Under the pieces are notes generated by a model that was not told where the DNA came from, made no database searches, and was given only the letters and a program-made list of their open reading frames with translations. The translations under genes and the position numbers were made by a program. Below are positions 26,192-32,884 of a stretch of 33,060 bases of DNA, piece by piece. Position 1 is the first letter of the stretch. Each line of letters starts with the position of its first letter. Source of the stretch: Methanobacteriota archaeon (GTDB taxonomy: Archaea > Thermoplasmatota > Poseidoniia > Poseidoniales > Poseidoniaceae); NCBI GenBank assembly GCA_002689345.1, contig NZFU01000014.1:1-33060 (forward strand), read 5' to 3'.

Positions 26192-28045
26192 ATGACTGAA
26201 GAATTTACATCTCACGAATATGATGTTATTGTAATCGGCGCAGGAGGAGCCGGTCTTCGTGCTGCTATTGAAGCGGCAAGAAGTGGTGCTAAGACAGCAA
26301 TAATCACCAAGTCTCTACTTGGAAAAGCACACACTGTAATGGCAGAAGGTGGCTGTGCTGCTGCTTTACAAAACGCAGACCCTCGCGATGGCTGGAAAGT
26401 ACATTTCCATGACACTATGAAAGGAAGCAAATGGCTTGCTAACTGGCGTATGGCTGAGTACCATGCCAAAGAAGCACCCGATAGAGTCAGAGAATTGGAA
26501 CAATGGGGTGCTGTATTCGATAGAACTCCTAAGAATTTAATCAATCAGAGAAACTTCGGTGGGCACACATTCCCACGTCTTGCCCATGTCGGTGATGCAA
26601 CAGGACTCGAATTGATTCGAACTTTACAAGAAAGAGGAATTCATGAAGGCATTGACATGTTCACAGAATATACTGTTCGCCATCTTCTCAAAGAAGGCGA
26701 TAGAGTAACTGGCTGTGTAGCATATACTCGTGTAGATGGTGATTTCCATGCATTCTCTGCAAAGTCAGTAGTTCTAGCAACTGGAGGAATCACCCGATGC
26801 TGGTCGGTTTGCTCTGGGTCTTGGGAATATACTGGAGACGGCCATGCTCTAGCACTTTGGGCAGGAGCTGAACTGCGCGACATGGAGTTCGTGCAATTCC
26901 ATCCTACCGGCATGGTTTGGCCACCATCTGTCAGAGGAATTCTAGTTACAGAAGGTGTACGTGGTGAAGGAGGCCGTTTGACTAATTCAGAAGGTAAGCG
27001 GTTCATGTTTGACTATGTTCCTGAAATGTTTGCAGGCGACCATGCTGCTACTATCGAAGAATCAGATCAATGGGTCGAAGAAGTTGTTAGCGGTAAACTT
27101 GCAACAGTTCGCCGACCTCCAGAACTTCTAACCCGTGACGTTGTCGCTAAGGCAATCAATAGTGAAGTTAAGGCAGGCAGAGGTAGTCCACACGGGGGAG
27201 CATTCCTAGATATTTCACATCGCGGCGAAGAAGCAATTCTCGCTAAACTACCATCAATGCACCATCAATTCAAGGAATTAGCAGGTGTAGATATTTCCAA
27301 AGAAGCAATGGAAGTAGGTCCAACCGCTCACTATGTAATGGGCGGTGTACGCGTCGATGCAGATAGTCAGGAGACCACGGTTTCGGGCCTATACGCTTGT
27401 GGAGAAGTCGCTAGCGGTTTACACGGAGCAAACAGACTAGGAGGCAATTCATTGTCTGACTTAATCGTGTTTGGTAAAAGAGCGGGTGAGTATGCTGCAA
27501 AGCGTGCTACAGACCTAGCCCAGCCAAGTATCGATGAGGGCCAAGTTCAATCTGCAATCGAAGAGATGTTAGCGCCACTCGAGAGAGGAGAGGGTGAGAA
27601 CCCGGGTCGAATCTATGACGAAATGCGTGATATGATGCAAGAAAAAGTGGGAATTATTCGTCTAAAGGATGAATTAGAAGCTGCTTTAGATGACCTTAAA
27701 CAATTTTCACAGAGAGAACAAAAGTGCTATCCTGGAACTAGTAGGAAATACAATTCAGGTTGGCATCAAGCACTCGATCTCAAGAATATGGTAGATATTT
27801 CTACAGTTGCAACTTTAGCAGCACTCACTAGAGAAGAAAGCCGTGGAGGGCATACTCGTGATGATTTCCCAGGGCATGAAGATGAGTACTGGGGTAAAAC
27901 TCTCAACATTTGCTGGATGGAAGATGGTGAAATCAAGATACGTCAAGAGCCGGTTGAAGAAATGAGAGGCGACCTCAAAGACGCAATCACGGAAGTAAAG
28001 ACCATGATTGCTGATAGAGCAGCTGAACAAGGAGGCGGAAACTGA
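26192..28045 (+). CDS. sdhA: succinate dehydrogenase flavoprotein subunit
   Basis: A 617-residue subunit oxidising succinate to fumarate on a covalently bound FAD, facing the cytoplasm. The dinucleotide-binding motif GAGGAG is at 16-21, the flavinylation His is H47 in AHTVMAEGG, and active-site motifs GGHTFPRLAHVGD, FHPTG, RGEGGRL and HYVMGG are all intact, as is the FAD-binding GEVASGLHGANRLGGNSL. The C-terminal helical domain ends in DRAAEQGGGN. ATG 26192 has AGGAGGTG upstream, overlapping the end of sdhC; a GTG at 26183 is a less likely start. The order membrane subunit, SdhA, SdhB is the same as in the mycobacterial sdh1 operon. It overlaps sdhB by one base (TGATG). Confidence 0.96.
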   Translation: MTEEFTSHEYDVIVIGAGGAGLRAAIEAARSGAKTAIITKSLLGKAHTVMAEGGCAAALQNADPRDGWKVHFHDTMKGSKWLANWRMAEYHAKEAPDRVRELEQWGAVFDRTPKNLINQRNFGGHTFPRLAHVGDATGLELIRTLQERGIHEGIDMFTEYTVRHLLKEGDRVTGCVAYTRVDGDFHAFSAKSVVLATGGITRCWSVCSGSWEYTGDGHALALWAGAELRDMEFVQFHPTGMVWPPSVRGILVTEGVRGEGGRLTNSEGKRFMFDYVPEMFAGDHAATIEESDQWVEEVVSGKLATVRRPPELLTRDVVAKAINSEVKAGRGSPHGGAFLDISHRGEEAILAKLPSMHHQFKELAGVDISKEAMEVGPTAHYVMGGVRVDADSQETTVSGLYACGEVASGLHGANRLGGNSLSDLIVFGKRAGEYAAKRATDLAQPSIDEGQVQSAIEEMLAPLERGEGENPGRIYDEMRDMMQEKVGIIRLKDELEAALDDLKQFSQREQKCYPGTSRKYNSGWHQALDLKNMVDISTVATLAALTREESRGGHTRDDFPGHEDEYWGKTLNICWMEDGEIKIRQEPVEEMRGDLKDAITEVKTMIADRAAEQGGGN

Positions 28046-28812
28046 TGTCACTCAAAGGTAAGAAACAGAAATTCAACGTTCTTCGTGGTGAAGGTGAAGA
28101 TTCCAAACTTCAAGAATATGATTTGGAATTGGATGAAGGTATGGTCGTTCTAGATTGTATGCATCGTATTCAATACGAACAAGAACCAGACCTAGCGGTT
28201 CGCTGGAACTGTAAGGCTGGGAAATGTGGCTCCTGTAGTGCTGAAATCAATGGAAGGCCACGCTTGATGTGTATGACGAGAATGTCAGATGTTGTAGCCG
28301 AGACTCCAGAGGGTCAGCCAATTGAGGTTCGACCAATGAAGGCATTCCCTCACGTCAAAGATTTGGTAAGTGATGTTTCATGGAATTATGAAGTAGCTCA
28401 GAAAATCAAACCTATCAAAGGGCCTGAAGAAAAGAATTGGAAATTCAATCAACATGAAGCACACAGAGTTCAGCAATTCAGAGAATGTATCGAATGTTTC
28501 CTGTGCGTAAATACATGTCACGTATTGAGGGACCACCAATTATTCGACGATTTCGCAGGACCTCGTAACTTAGTCCGTCTAGCACAATACGAGATGCATC
28601 CTCTTGATGAGGAGGACAGGATTCCCGAAATCAAGAAAGAATTCGGAATCGAGTATTGTAATATTACAAGGTGCTGTACTGAAGTATGCCCTGCTGGGAT
28701 TCAGATTACAGACGATGCAATTATTCAATTGAAAGAAAGAGTTGTAGACCGATACTATGACCCTCTACAGAGAATCTGGAGAGTAATTACTCGAAAGAAT
28801 GTCCGAATGTAA
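28045..28812 (+). CDS. sdhB: succinate dehydrogenase iron-sulfur subunit
   Basis: A 255-residue subunit carrying electrons from SdhA to the membrane. The N-terminal ferredoxin domain has a [2Fe-2S] site at C56, C61, C64 and C76 (CKAGKCGSC...C). The C-terminal domain holds C148, C151, C154 and C158 (CIECFLCVNTC) and C205, C210, C211 and C215 (CNITRCCTEVCP), together ligating the [4Fe-4S] and [3Fe-4S]-type centres. The CVNTCHVLRDH form and the length resemble the actinobacterial Sdh1 iron-sulfur protein. The start is coupled to the sdhA stop (TGATG). A degenerate copy of residues 195-219 lies 1.7 kb downstream at 30320-30415. Confidence 0.96.
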   Translation: MSLKGKKQKFNVLRGEGEDSKLQEYDLELDEGMVVLDCMHRIQYEQEPDLAVRWNCKAGKCGSCSAEINGRPRLMCMTRMSDVVAETPEGQPIEVRPMKAFPHVKDLVSDVSWNYEVAQKIKPIKGPEEKNWKFNQHEAHRVQQFRECIECFLCVNTCHVLRDHQLFDDFAGPRNLVRLAQYEMHPLDEEDRIPEIKKEFGIEYCNITRCCTEVCPAGIQITDDAIIQLKERVVDRYYDPLQRIWRVITRKNVRM

Positions 28813-28837
28813 ACAAGTCACTTAAGTGGGTATTTGC

Positions 28838-30316
28838 ATGTCTGAACAGTTAGATACAGTTGGTTTTTCCAATCCAAAATCTCGGTTTTCAAATTTTTTC
28901 AAACCAGGGAATGATTTGCTTGGGTACACATTATTTCTAACTTCAATGATTCTTTGGTTCGAAGGAAATAATTTGCGTTCATTGACTATCTTTTTGGCAA
29001 TAATTGCTTTCTTTTGGTTTGTAGTCAACCTATTGACAAAAACCAAATTGTTCTCAAAAAAAGAAACAGACCTCGAAAATCCAAGCACCAAAAGAAAATT
29101 AAAAACTCTGTCATTTATTTTGGTAATCTTAGTCGCTTTATTGGTTTCAACAACCACTATTGTTCTTAATATTGCAGAAGATTTTGGTGGTGAACCGGTT
29201 TCACATGATTCGCCGAATTACAACGATGGTACTTTTGAAAATTCAGAAACAACTTCGCTTCAATCAGGTGAAGTTTCAAGTTGGGATTTACTAGGGGAAT
29301 ACATGGTCAGTGATAATTGCAGATCACCAAATGAAGACCTACCTTCAGAGAAGTTTGAATTGATAGATTTAGAGAATGATGAAATCAGTGTAACATGGTT
29401 TGGTCATTCGACTATCTTGATGCGCTCGAATAATGTGACTATCATTACAGATCCTGTATTCAGTGATGCGGGTGCAGGGCCTCTTTCATTAGGCCCAAGT
29501 CCATTTCCATACGAACATTCTTACAATCTAGATGATTTACCAGAAATCGATTATGTTTTTATTTCGCACGACCATTACGACCATTTGGATATGAATACAG
29601 TCAAGAAACTTGAAGATTCAATGTTCTTTGTTCCATTAGGAATCAAAAACCATCTATTGGAATGGGATATTGAAGATGAACATGTTCAGGAATTAGATTG
29701 GTATGATGAAGTTAATATTTCTCAGGACCTACATGCGGCTCTAACTCCTGCACGACATTTCAGCGGCCGAGGTCTAACCGATAGCCATAGCACCTTATGG
29801 GGCTCTTGGGTTTTCAATTTACACGATACGAGTATTTACTTCAGCGGAGATACAGGTTACACCGACGAGTTTACAAATATCAGTGAAAAATTTGGCCCAT
29901 TCGATATTGCATTCTTGGATTCAGGACAGTATAATATTGCATGGCAGCAAGTCCATATGCTTCCAGAGCAAGTCATTCAGGCAGGCATTGACCTGAATGC
30001 TTCTTTAGTCCTACCAATTCATATTTCCAAGTATGAATTGGCGTTACATCATTGGTATGAGCCGATGGAATTGGTTTCTACACTTGGCGCAGAAAGGAAC
30101 GTGTCTGTAGCGACCCCTATTCTTGGAAGCAGTTTCATCATTGGAGATGAAATTCCCAATGAAGCATGGTGGAGAGGCGTTTCAGAATGTACTGAGCCAT
30201 TTTTTGATGAGCATCCCATACTGGAATACACTTTGATATATACTGGTTTAATTGGAATCTTGTGGGTTGCTATTCCTCGATTCAAGAATAGAAATAAACA
30301 CTCAGAAGAAGAATGA
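28838..30316 (+). CDS. membrane-anchored metallo-beta-lactamase fold hydrolase (NAPE-PLD/UlaG-like)
   Basis: A 492-residue protein. Three hydrophobic segments precede the enzyme domain (about 28-42, 48-66, 91-112), and one more lies near the C-terminus (LEYTLIYTGLIGILWVAI). The catalytic domain (about 183-450) has TWFGHSTILM, ITDPVFSD, the metal site HDHYDH (H244, H246, D248, H249), TPARHFSGRGLTDSHSTLWG and FSGDTGY. These match COG2220, whose members include N-acyl-phosphatidylethanolamine phospholipase D, so a lipid phosphodiester is a plausible but unproven substrate. With three helices before it the domain is likely outside the cytoplasm. The region is AT-rich. ATG 28838 lies 25 bases after sdhB, 10 bases after the palindrome CACTTAAGTG, and has only a weak SD. 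It is followed by the sdhB remnant. Confidence 0.85.
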   Translation: MSEQLDTVGFSNPKSRFSNFFKPGNDLLGYTLFLTSMILWFEGNNLRSLTIFLAIIAFFWFVVNLLTKTKLFSKKETDLENPSTKRKLKTLSFILVILVALLVSTTTIVLNIAEDFGGEPVSHDSPNYNDGTFENSETTSLQSGEVSSWDLLGEYMVSDNCRSPNEDLPSEKFELIDLENDEISVTWFGHSTILMRSNNVTIITDPVFSDAGAGPLSLGPSPFPYEHSYNLDDLPEIDYVFISHDHYDHLDMNTVKKLEDSMFFVPLGIKNHLLEWDIEDEHVQELDWYDEVNISQDLHAALTPARHFSGRGLTDSHSTLWGSWVFNLHDTSIYFSGDTGYTDEFTNISEKFGPFDIAFLDSGQYNIAWQQVHMLPEQVIQAGIDLNASLVLPIHISKYELALHHWYEPMELVSTLGAERNVSVATPILGSSFIIGDEIPNEAWWRGVSECTEPFFDEHPILEYTLIYTGLIGILWVAIPRFKNRNKHSEEE

Positions 30317-30319
30317 CAT

Positions 30320-30415
30320 GGTTTTGAAATCAAGAAGGGATTCCAAATAAAATACTGTAACATCACAAGATACTGTACTGAAACGTGTTCTGCAAACATA
30401 AAATCAAGCGGTTAA
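30320..30415 (+). pseudogene. decayed fragment of an sdhB-like gene
   Basis: The frame from GGT 30320 to TAA 30413-30415 reads EIKKGFQIKYCNITRYCTET and then CSANI in its core. Aligned by eye with SdhB residues 195-219 (28627-28701), 18 of 25 residues are identical, while the bases agree at 53 of 75. Many differences are synonymous third-position changes, so the copy derives from a diverged allele or paralogue that was under selection before it decayed. One cluster cysteine has become Tyr, the Pro after the last cysteine is Ser, and no start codon or N-terminal part remains. It is in the same frame as the preceding hydrolase, whose TGA (30314-30316) lies one codon (CAT) earlier. Confidence 0.8.
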
Positions 30416-30467
30416 TCCCACATTCTTGTCGGATAATGGTGGATTTCGCCCTCATAGTAGGGGATAT

Positions 30468-30489
30468 CTTTGTAAGGTAATTTACAAAG
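30468..30489. promoter_or_regulatory. inverted repeat just upstream of the gene at 30499
   Basis: CTTTGTAA (30468-30475) and TTACAAAG (30482-30489) are perfect 8-bp arms around a 6-base spacer, ending 9 bases before ATG 30499. It could be an operator near the start site or a leader hairpin covering the ribosome binding region (AAGGGT at about 30487-30492). Confidence 0.45.
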
Positions 30490-30498
30490 GGTCAGTTG

Positions 30499-30966
30499 AT
30501 GCAACCTGAAGCACAAGTAATGGGGCAAGTCGCCCCAATGGGCCAACAAGTAATTGTTGTAAGAGAAAAAAGTGGCGGACCTAAGGTCTTTGGAATGTTA
30601 GCAATCCTTCTCGGAGGTTTGAGTATTCTAATGGAAGCCCTCGCTATTGGCGAATGGGACGGAGGTCTATGGATCGCAACTGGAGCGCTAGATATTATTT
30701 CCTCTGGATTATTTATCTACGCTGGTGTACTACTATTCCAGTACCAGAAGAAAGGTGTTTGGATGGGATTCGGAGCTATCGGTGTCTCAGTTCTAAGCGG
30801 CCTTCTATTCTGGCTAGTTGTTGCAGCTGAAGCTTCTGATGAATTAGGAGATGACGCTGGAGGCTTCTTTGCAAGTCTCGGAATTGCTCTGGTCGGAATC
30901 CAAGCAATTTGCTGCAGTATAATCGTCGCTCTTCCTTTGATGATGAACGGCGCAGATCTAGACTGA
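30499..30966 (+). CDS. four-helix membrane protein of unknown function
   Basis: A 155-residue protein. The short N-terminus (MQPEAQVMGQVAPMGQQVIV) is Gln/Pro/Met-rich and likely cytoplasmic. Four hydrophobic segments follow (VFGMLAILLGGLSILMEAL, IATGALDIISSGLFIYAGVL, WMGFGAIGVSVLSGLLFWLV, SLGIALVGIQAICCSIIVAL). The third and fourth are separated by an acidic loop (EASDELGDDAGG). It is an example of the small Gly/Ala-rich tetraspan proteins common in these archaea; I recognise no named family. ATG 30499 is used rather than TTG 30496; AAGGGT lies about eight bases upstream. It begins 83 bases after the sdhB remnant, with an inverted repeat in its leader, so it probably has its own promoter. Confidence 0.7.
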   Translation: MQPEAQVMGQVAPMGQQVIVVREKSGGPKVFGMLAILLGGLSILMEALAIGEWDGGLWIATGALDIISSGLFIYAGVLLFQYQKKGVWMGFGAIGVSVLSGLLFWLVVAAEASDELGDDAGGFFASLGIALVGIQAICCSIIVALPLMMNGADLD

Positions 30967-31101
30967 GTTCAAACTTAGTTTAACCGCTACAAAGCGAACT
31001 GAACCCTGGCATGTTAGGCCGAAAGGCTACACGCCTTGCAACGGTTTGATTACCCTTTGAAACCACTAGTGTGACTTGTGCGCATGCTAGTGGTTTCAAA
31101 G
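30967..31101 (+). ncRNA. structured intergenic region, candidate non-coding RNA or leader
   Basis: Three stem-loops follow each other. The first (about 30967-31004) pairs GTTCA with TGAAC and CGC with GCG around TACAAA. The second (about 31011-31041) pairs GGC...GGCC with GGCTAC...GCC around a GAAA tetraloop, with two single-base bulges. The third is a perfect 15-bp stem CTTTGAAACCACTAG (31055-31069) with CTAGTGGTTTCAAAG (31087-31101) around a 17-base loop. No open frame of note crosses it. The strand is assumed from both flanking genes. It could instead be a leader element of the cytochrome gene, a terminator (no T-run follows), or a small palindromic repeat element. No tRNA features are present. 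Confidence 0.4.
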
Positions 31102-31153
31102 CCCTAGTCATTGATACCAAAACCACATAGAGGAATTGGATACGGGATTAGTT

Positions 31154-31744
31154 ATGGAGAAGAGACATACTATTCTTGCAAGGTTTCTCCATTGGGGATT
31201 TATCATTCTCTATTCTTATGGTATATTCAAACAAATCGACGAATTATCTCAATTAGAAGATACAGGTTTGCTTATTTTTGAGGTAATTTTTGCAAGTTTA
31301 TTTCTTGTTATCGTTTTGATACGATATTTCTACATGAGGAGGTTTGAGACTTTCCTGGGCGCAAGTGAACCAGTTCACATAGTTCACAAATACTTTGCAA
31401 AAACGATTCACACCTCAATGTATGCTTGTTTGATTCTTCTTCCCCTTACCGGGTTGATGATCGCTGGATTATTCACACAAGGCTATACCGACGAAGATGG
31501 AATCTTGATTAGTTCAATACTTGGTGTACATGAGTTTTCTGCTACCCTTAGTTATATTCTGATTGCAACTCATATTGCTGCAGCTATTTATTCACGAATC
31601 AAGGGAGAAGGGATTTGGTCTGCAATGGTTCCATTATTGAATAATGAGAAACCGACATCAAATGAAATAATTATAAAAATTTCAACTTTAGAAAACAAAA
31701 TTTATGATAAAGTTGAAGATTTATTTACTTCAAAGAAAGAATGA
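31154..31744 (+). CDS. cytochrome b561-like membrane protein
   Basis: A 196-residue protein with about four membrane helices and conserved-looking histidines H13 (RFLHWG), H86 (KTIHTSMY), H126 (GVHEFS) and H140 (ATHIAAAIYS), fitting the bacterial-type cytochrome b561 / Ni,Fe-hydrogenase cytochrome b family (PF01292). Such proteins hold two b hemes and pass electrons across the membrane to or from quinones. The charged tail (about 160-196, Lys/Glu-rich) is cytoplasmic. The first in-frame TTG at 31136 would add six residues; ATG 31154 has GGGAT seven bases upstream and starts right before the first helix (MEKRHTILARFLHWG), as in relatives. No partner enzyme is adjacent. It converges with the DoxX-like gene with a nine-base gap. 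Confidence 0.8.
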   Translation: MEKRHTILARFLHWGFIILYSYGIFKQIDELSQLEDTGLLIFEVIFASLFLVIVLIRYFYMRRFETFLGASEPVHIVHKYFAKTIHTSMYACLILLPLTGLMIAGLFTQGYTDEDGILISSILGVHEFSATLSYILIATHIAAAIYSRIKGEGIWSAMVPLLNNEKPTSNEIIIKISTLENKIYDKVEDLFTSKKE

Positions 31745-31753
31745 CCTGATCAT

Positions 31754-32731
31754 TCACAGAATATGAGTTCTGACTTCACAGGAAGATGGTTTCTTAGGAG
31801 CTTCACTGAATCCGAATTTACACGGCTCTTTCATCGGACTAATTTGTCCAGCACTTTGACCCGAAATAATCGCATTAGCTTTGATTATTTTTGAGACTCT
31901 GTCTATTGCATACCATTCCTTCCGGTTATTACGAGTAACCCCATGTGTCCGAGTTGAAAAGAATAGTTTGGCGAAGAACAATTCCACAGTTGCGATGAAT
32001 AAAAGCGAACGTTTGAACGGTATTTTCCAGCCTCTATTCCAAACGAATTCAAGTTCCATCATCTCACAAGAAACTTTCATCTCATCTCCATTTTGTTCAA
32101 CATCAATCTCTTGAATTAGAATTTCATCAAAAGAATACATCTCATCAACGTATTCAGCTATATCTTTGCTTGGAGCGATTAGAGTTCTATGTCCATCAGG
32201 TCGAGCCCACATAATATCTGCAAATTTTCCAAATCGGGATTCATCCCAGGTGCCAACAACAATTCGATCACCACTTTGGAAACCACTTGAAGTAATTCTG
32301 CCTTTGAAAACATCCATCATTTCAATTAGTTTCTCTTTACCTTTGAATGGTGTAATCTGACCAATCCATGCTATTGTAAAAATTAGAATTATTTGAATAA
32401 GTAATCTCACAATATGCCACACGTCATCATATTGGGTGTCATTTAGTGGGATATCGTTGTACCACATATTGAAATTCGCCCAGTATAGTGCTACTAGCAT
32501 CCAAACTATTCCAATCGAAGAAATGGTTCGAGTTTTTGGAATAATCAACATCAATCCAAATAGTACTTCGAATAAACCGCTCAACAAAACCCAAAAGTAT
32601 GCAGAGGGAAGAATTTCTGGTACTATTGGTTCATACCATACGGGATTAATGAAGTGGTCAATTCCTATGTTGATGAAGGCTAGACCTAAGCCTACAGACA
32701 CAAAATCTCGTAATGTGAATTTCAGTTCCAC
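31754..32731 (-). CDS. DoxX-like membrane protein fused to an uncharacterised C-terminal domain
   Basis: A 325-residue protein. The first 125 residues form a DoxX-like four-helix unit (GLAFINIGIDHFINPVWYEP, FWVLLSGLFEVLFGLMLIIP, IGIVWMLVALYWANFNMW, then IIQ-type last helix). Residues from about 145 onward form a separate soluble-looking domain starting SGDRIVVGTWDESRFGKFAD followed by IMWARPDGHRTLIAPSKDIA, a pattern I associate with hypothetical actinobacterial proteins. This domain has one hydrophobic stretch (SLLFIATVELFFAKLFF) and ends with two cysteines in a polar tail. DoxX family members are often linked to thiol or sulfur stress; nothing here fixes the function. The start is GTG 32731, because the overlapping ATG at 32733 is out of frame. 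A TATA-like box lies about 24 bases upstream, so the transcript may be leaderless. Confidence 0.72.
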   Translation of the reverse strand: MELKFTLRDFVSVGLGLAFINIGIDHFINPVWYEPIVPEILPSAYFWVLLSGLFEVLFGLMLIIPKTRTISSIGIVWMLVALYWANFNMWYNDIPLNDTQYDDVWHIVRLLIQIILIFTIAWIGQITPFKGKEKLIEMMDVFKGRITSSGFQSGDRIVVGTWDESRFGKFADIMWARPDGHRTLIAPSKDIAEYVDEMYSFDEILIQEIDVEQNGDEMKVSCEMMELEFVWNRGWKIPFKRSLLFIATVELFFAKLFFSTRTHGVTRNNRKEWYAIDRVSKIIKANAIISGQSAGQISPMKEPCKFGFSEAPKKPSSCEVRTHIL

Positions 32732-32735
32732 ATCT

Positions 32736-32749
32736 AGTCGAAACCGACT
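32736..32749. promoter_or_regulatory. small inverted repeat between TATA box and start of the DoxX-like gene
   Basis: AGTCG (32736-32740), spacer AAAC, CGACT (32745-32749): a perfect 5-bp dyad lying between the T-rich box and the GTG start, where a bound repressor would block initiation. The arms are short, so chance is possible. Confidence 0.3.
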
Positions 32750-32750
32750 T

Positions 32751-32760
32751 GATAAAAAAA
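32751..32760 (-). promoter_or_regulatory. TATA-like box of the DoxX-like gene
   Basis: On the minus strand TTTTTTTATC is centred about 24 bases upstream of GTG 32731, the spacing for a leaderless archaeal transcript. It lies directly downstream of a perfect dyad at 32768-32786. Confidence 0.45.
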
Positions 32761-32767
32761 GGAATGT

Positions 32768-32786
32768 AAATCACCAGCGGTGATTT
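32768..32786. promoter_or_regulatory. candidate operator upstream of the DoxX-like gene
   Basis: AAATCACC (32768-32775), spacer AGC, GGTGATTT (32779-32786): perfect 8-bp arms next to the upstream edge of the TATA-like box, where an archaeal activator or repressor would bind. No T-run follows, so it is not a terminator. Confidence 0.5.
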
Positions 32787-32794
32787 AGAATTGT

Positions 32795-32838
32795 AAAATA
32801 AAAAAAGCCCCTCTCAGAGCCGAAGTTCTGAGAGGGGC
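32795..32838 (-). terminator. hairpin plus T-run terminator after the MC1 gene
   Basis: On the minus strand a perfect 12-bp GC-rich stem (arms 32827-32838 and 32807-32818) closes on an A/C mismatch and then C(TTCG)G, the very stable UUCG tetraloop. It is followed at once by seven T's, an A and four T's. This looks like a bacterial intrinsic terminator. Archaea terminate mainly on T-runs without needing a hairpin, so the stem may also protect the mRNA end. Confidence 0.8.
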
Positions 32839-32884
32839 AAAGTCCCGCGAGGGCGTATCAACAATGCATCATAGCATCCTTAGT

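Noticed and set aside
28813-30415. Integrated mobile element with attachment sites around the hydrolase
   Set aside because: No integrase, transposase or terminal repeats are present, and the two sdhB segments do not match at their very ends, so only a recombination scar is claimed.
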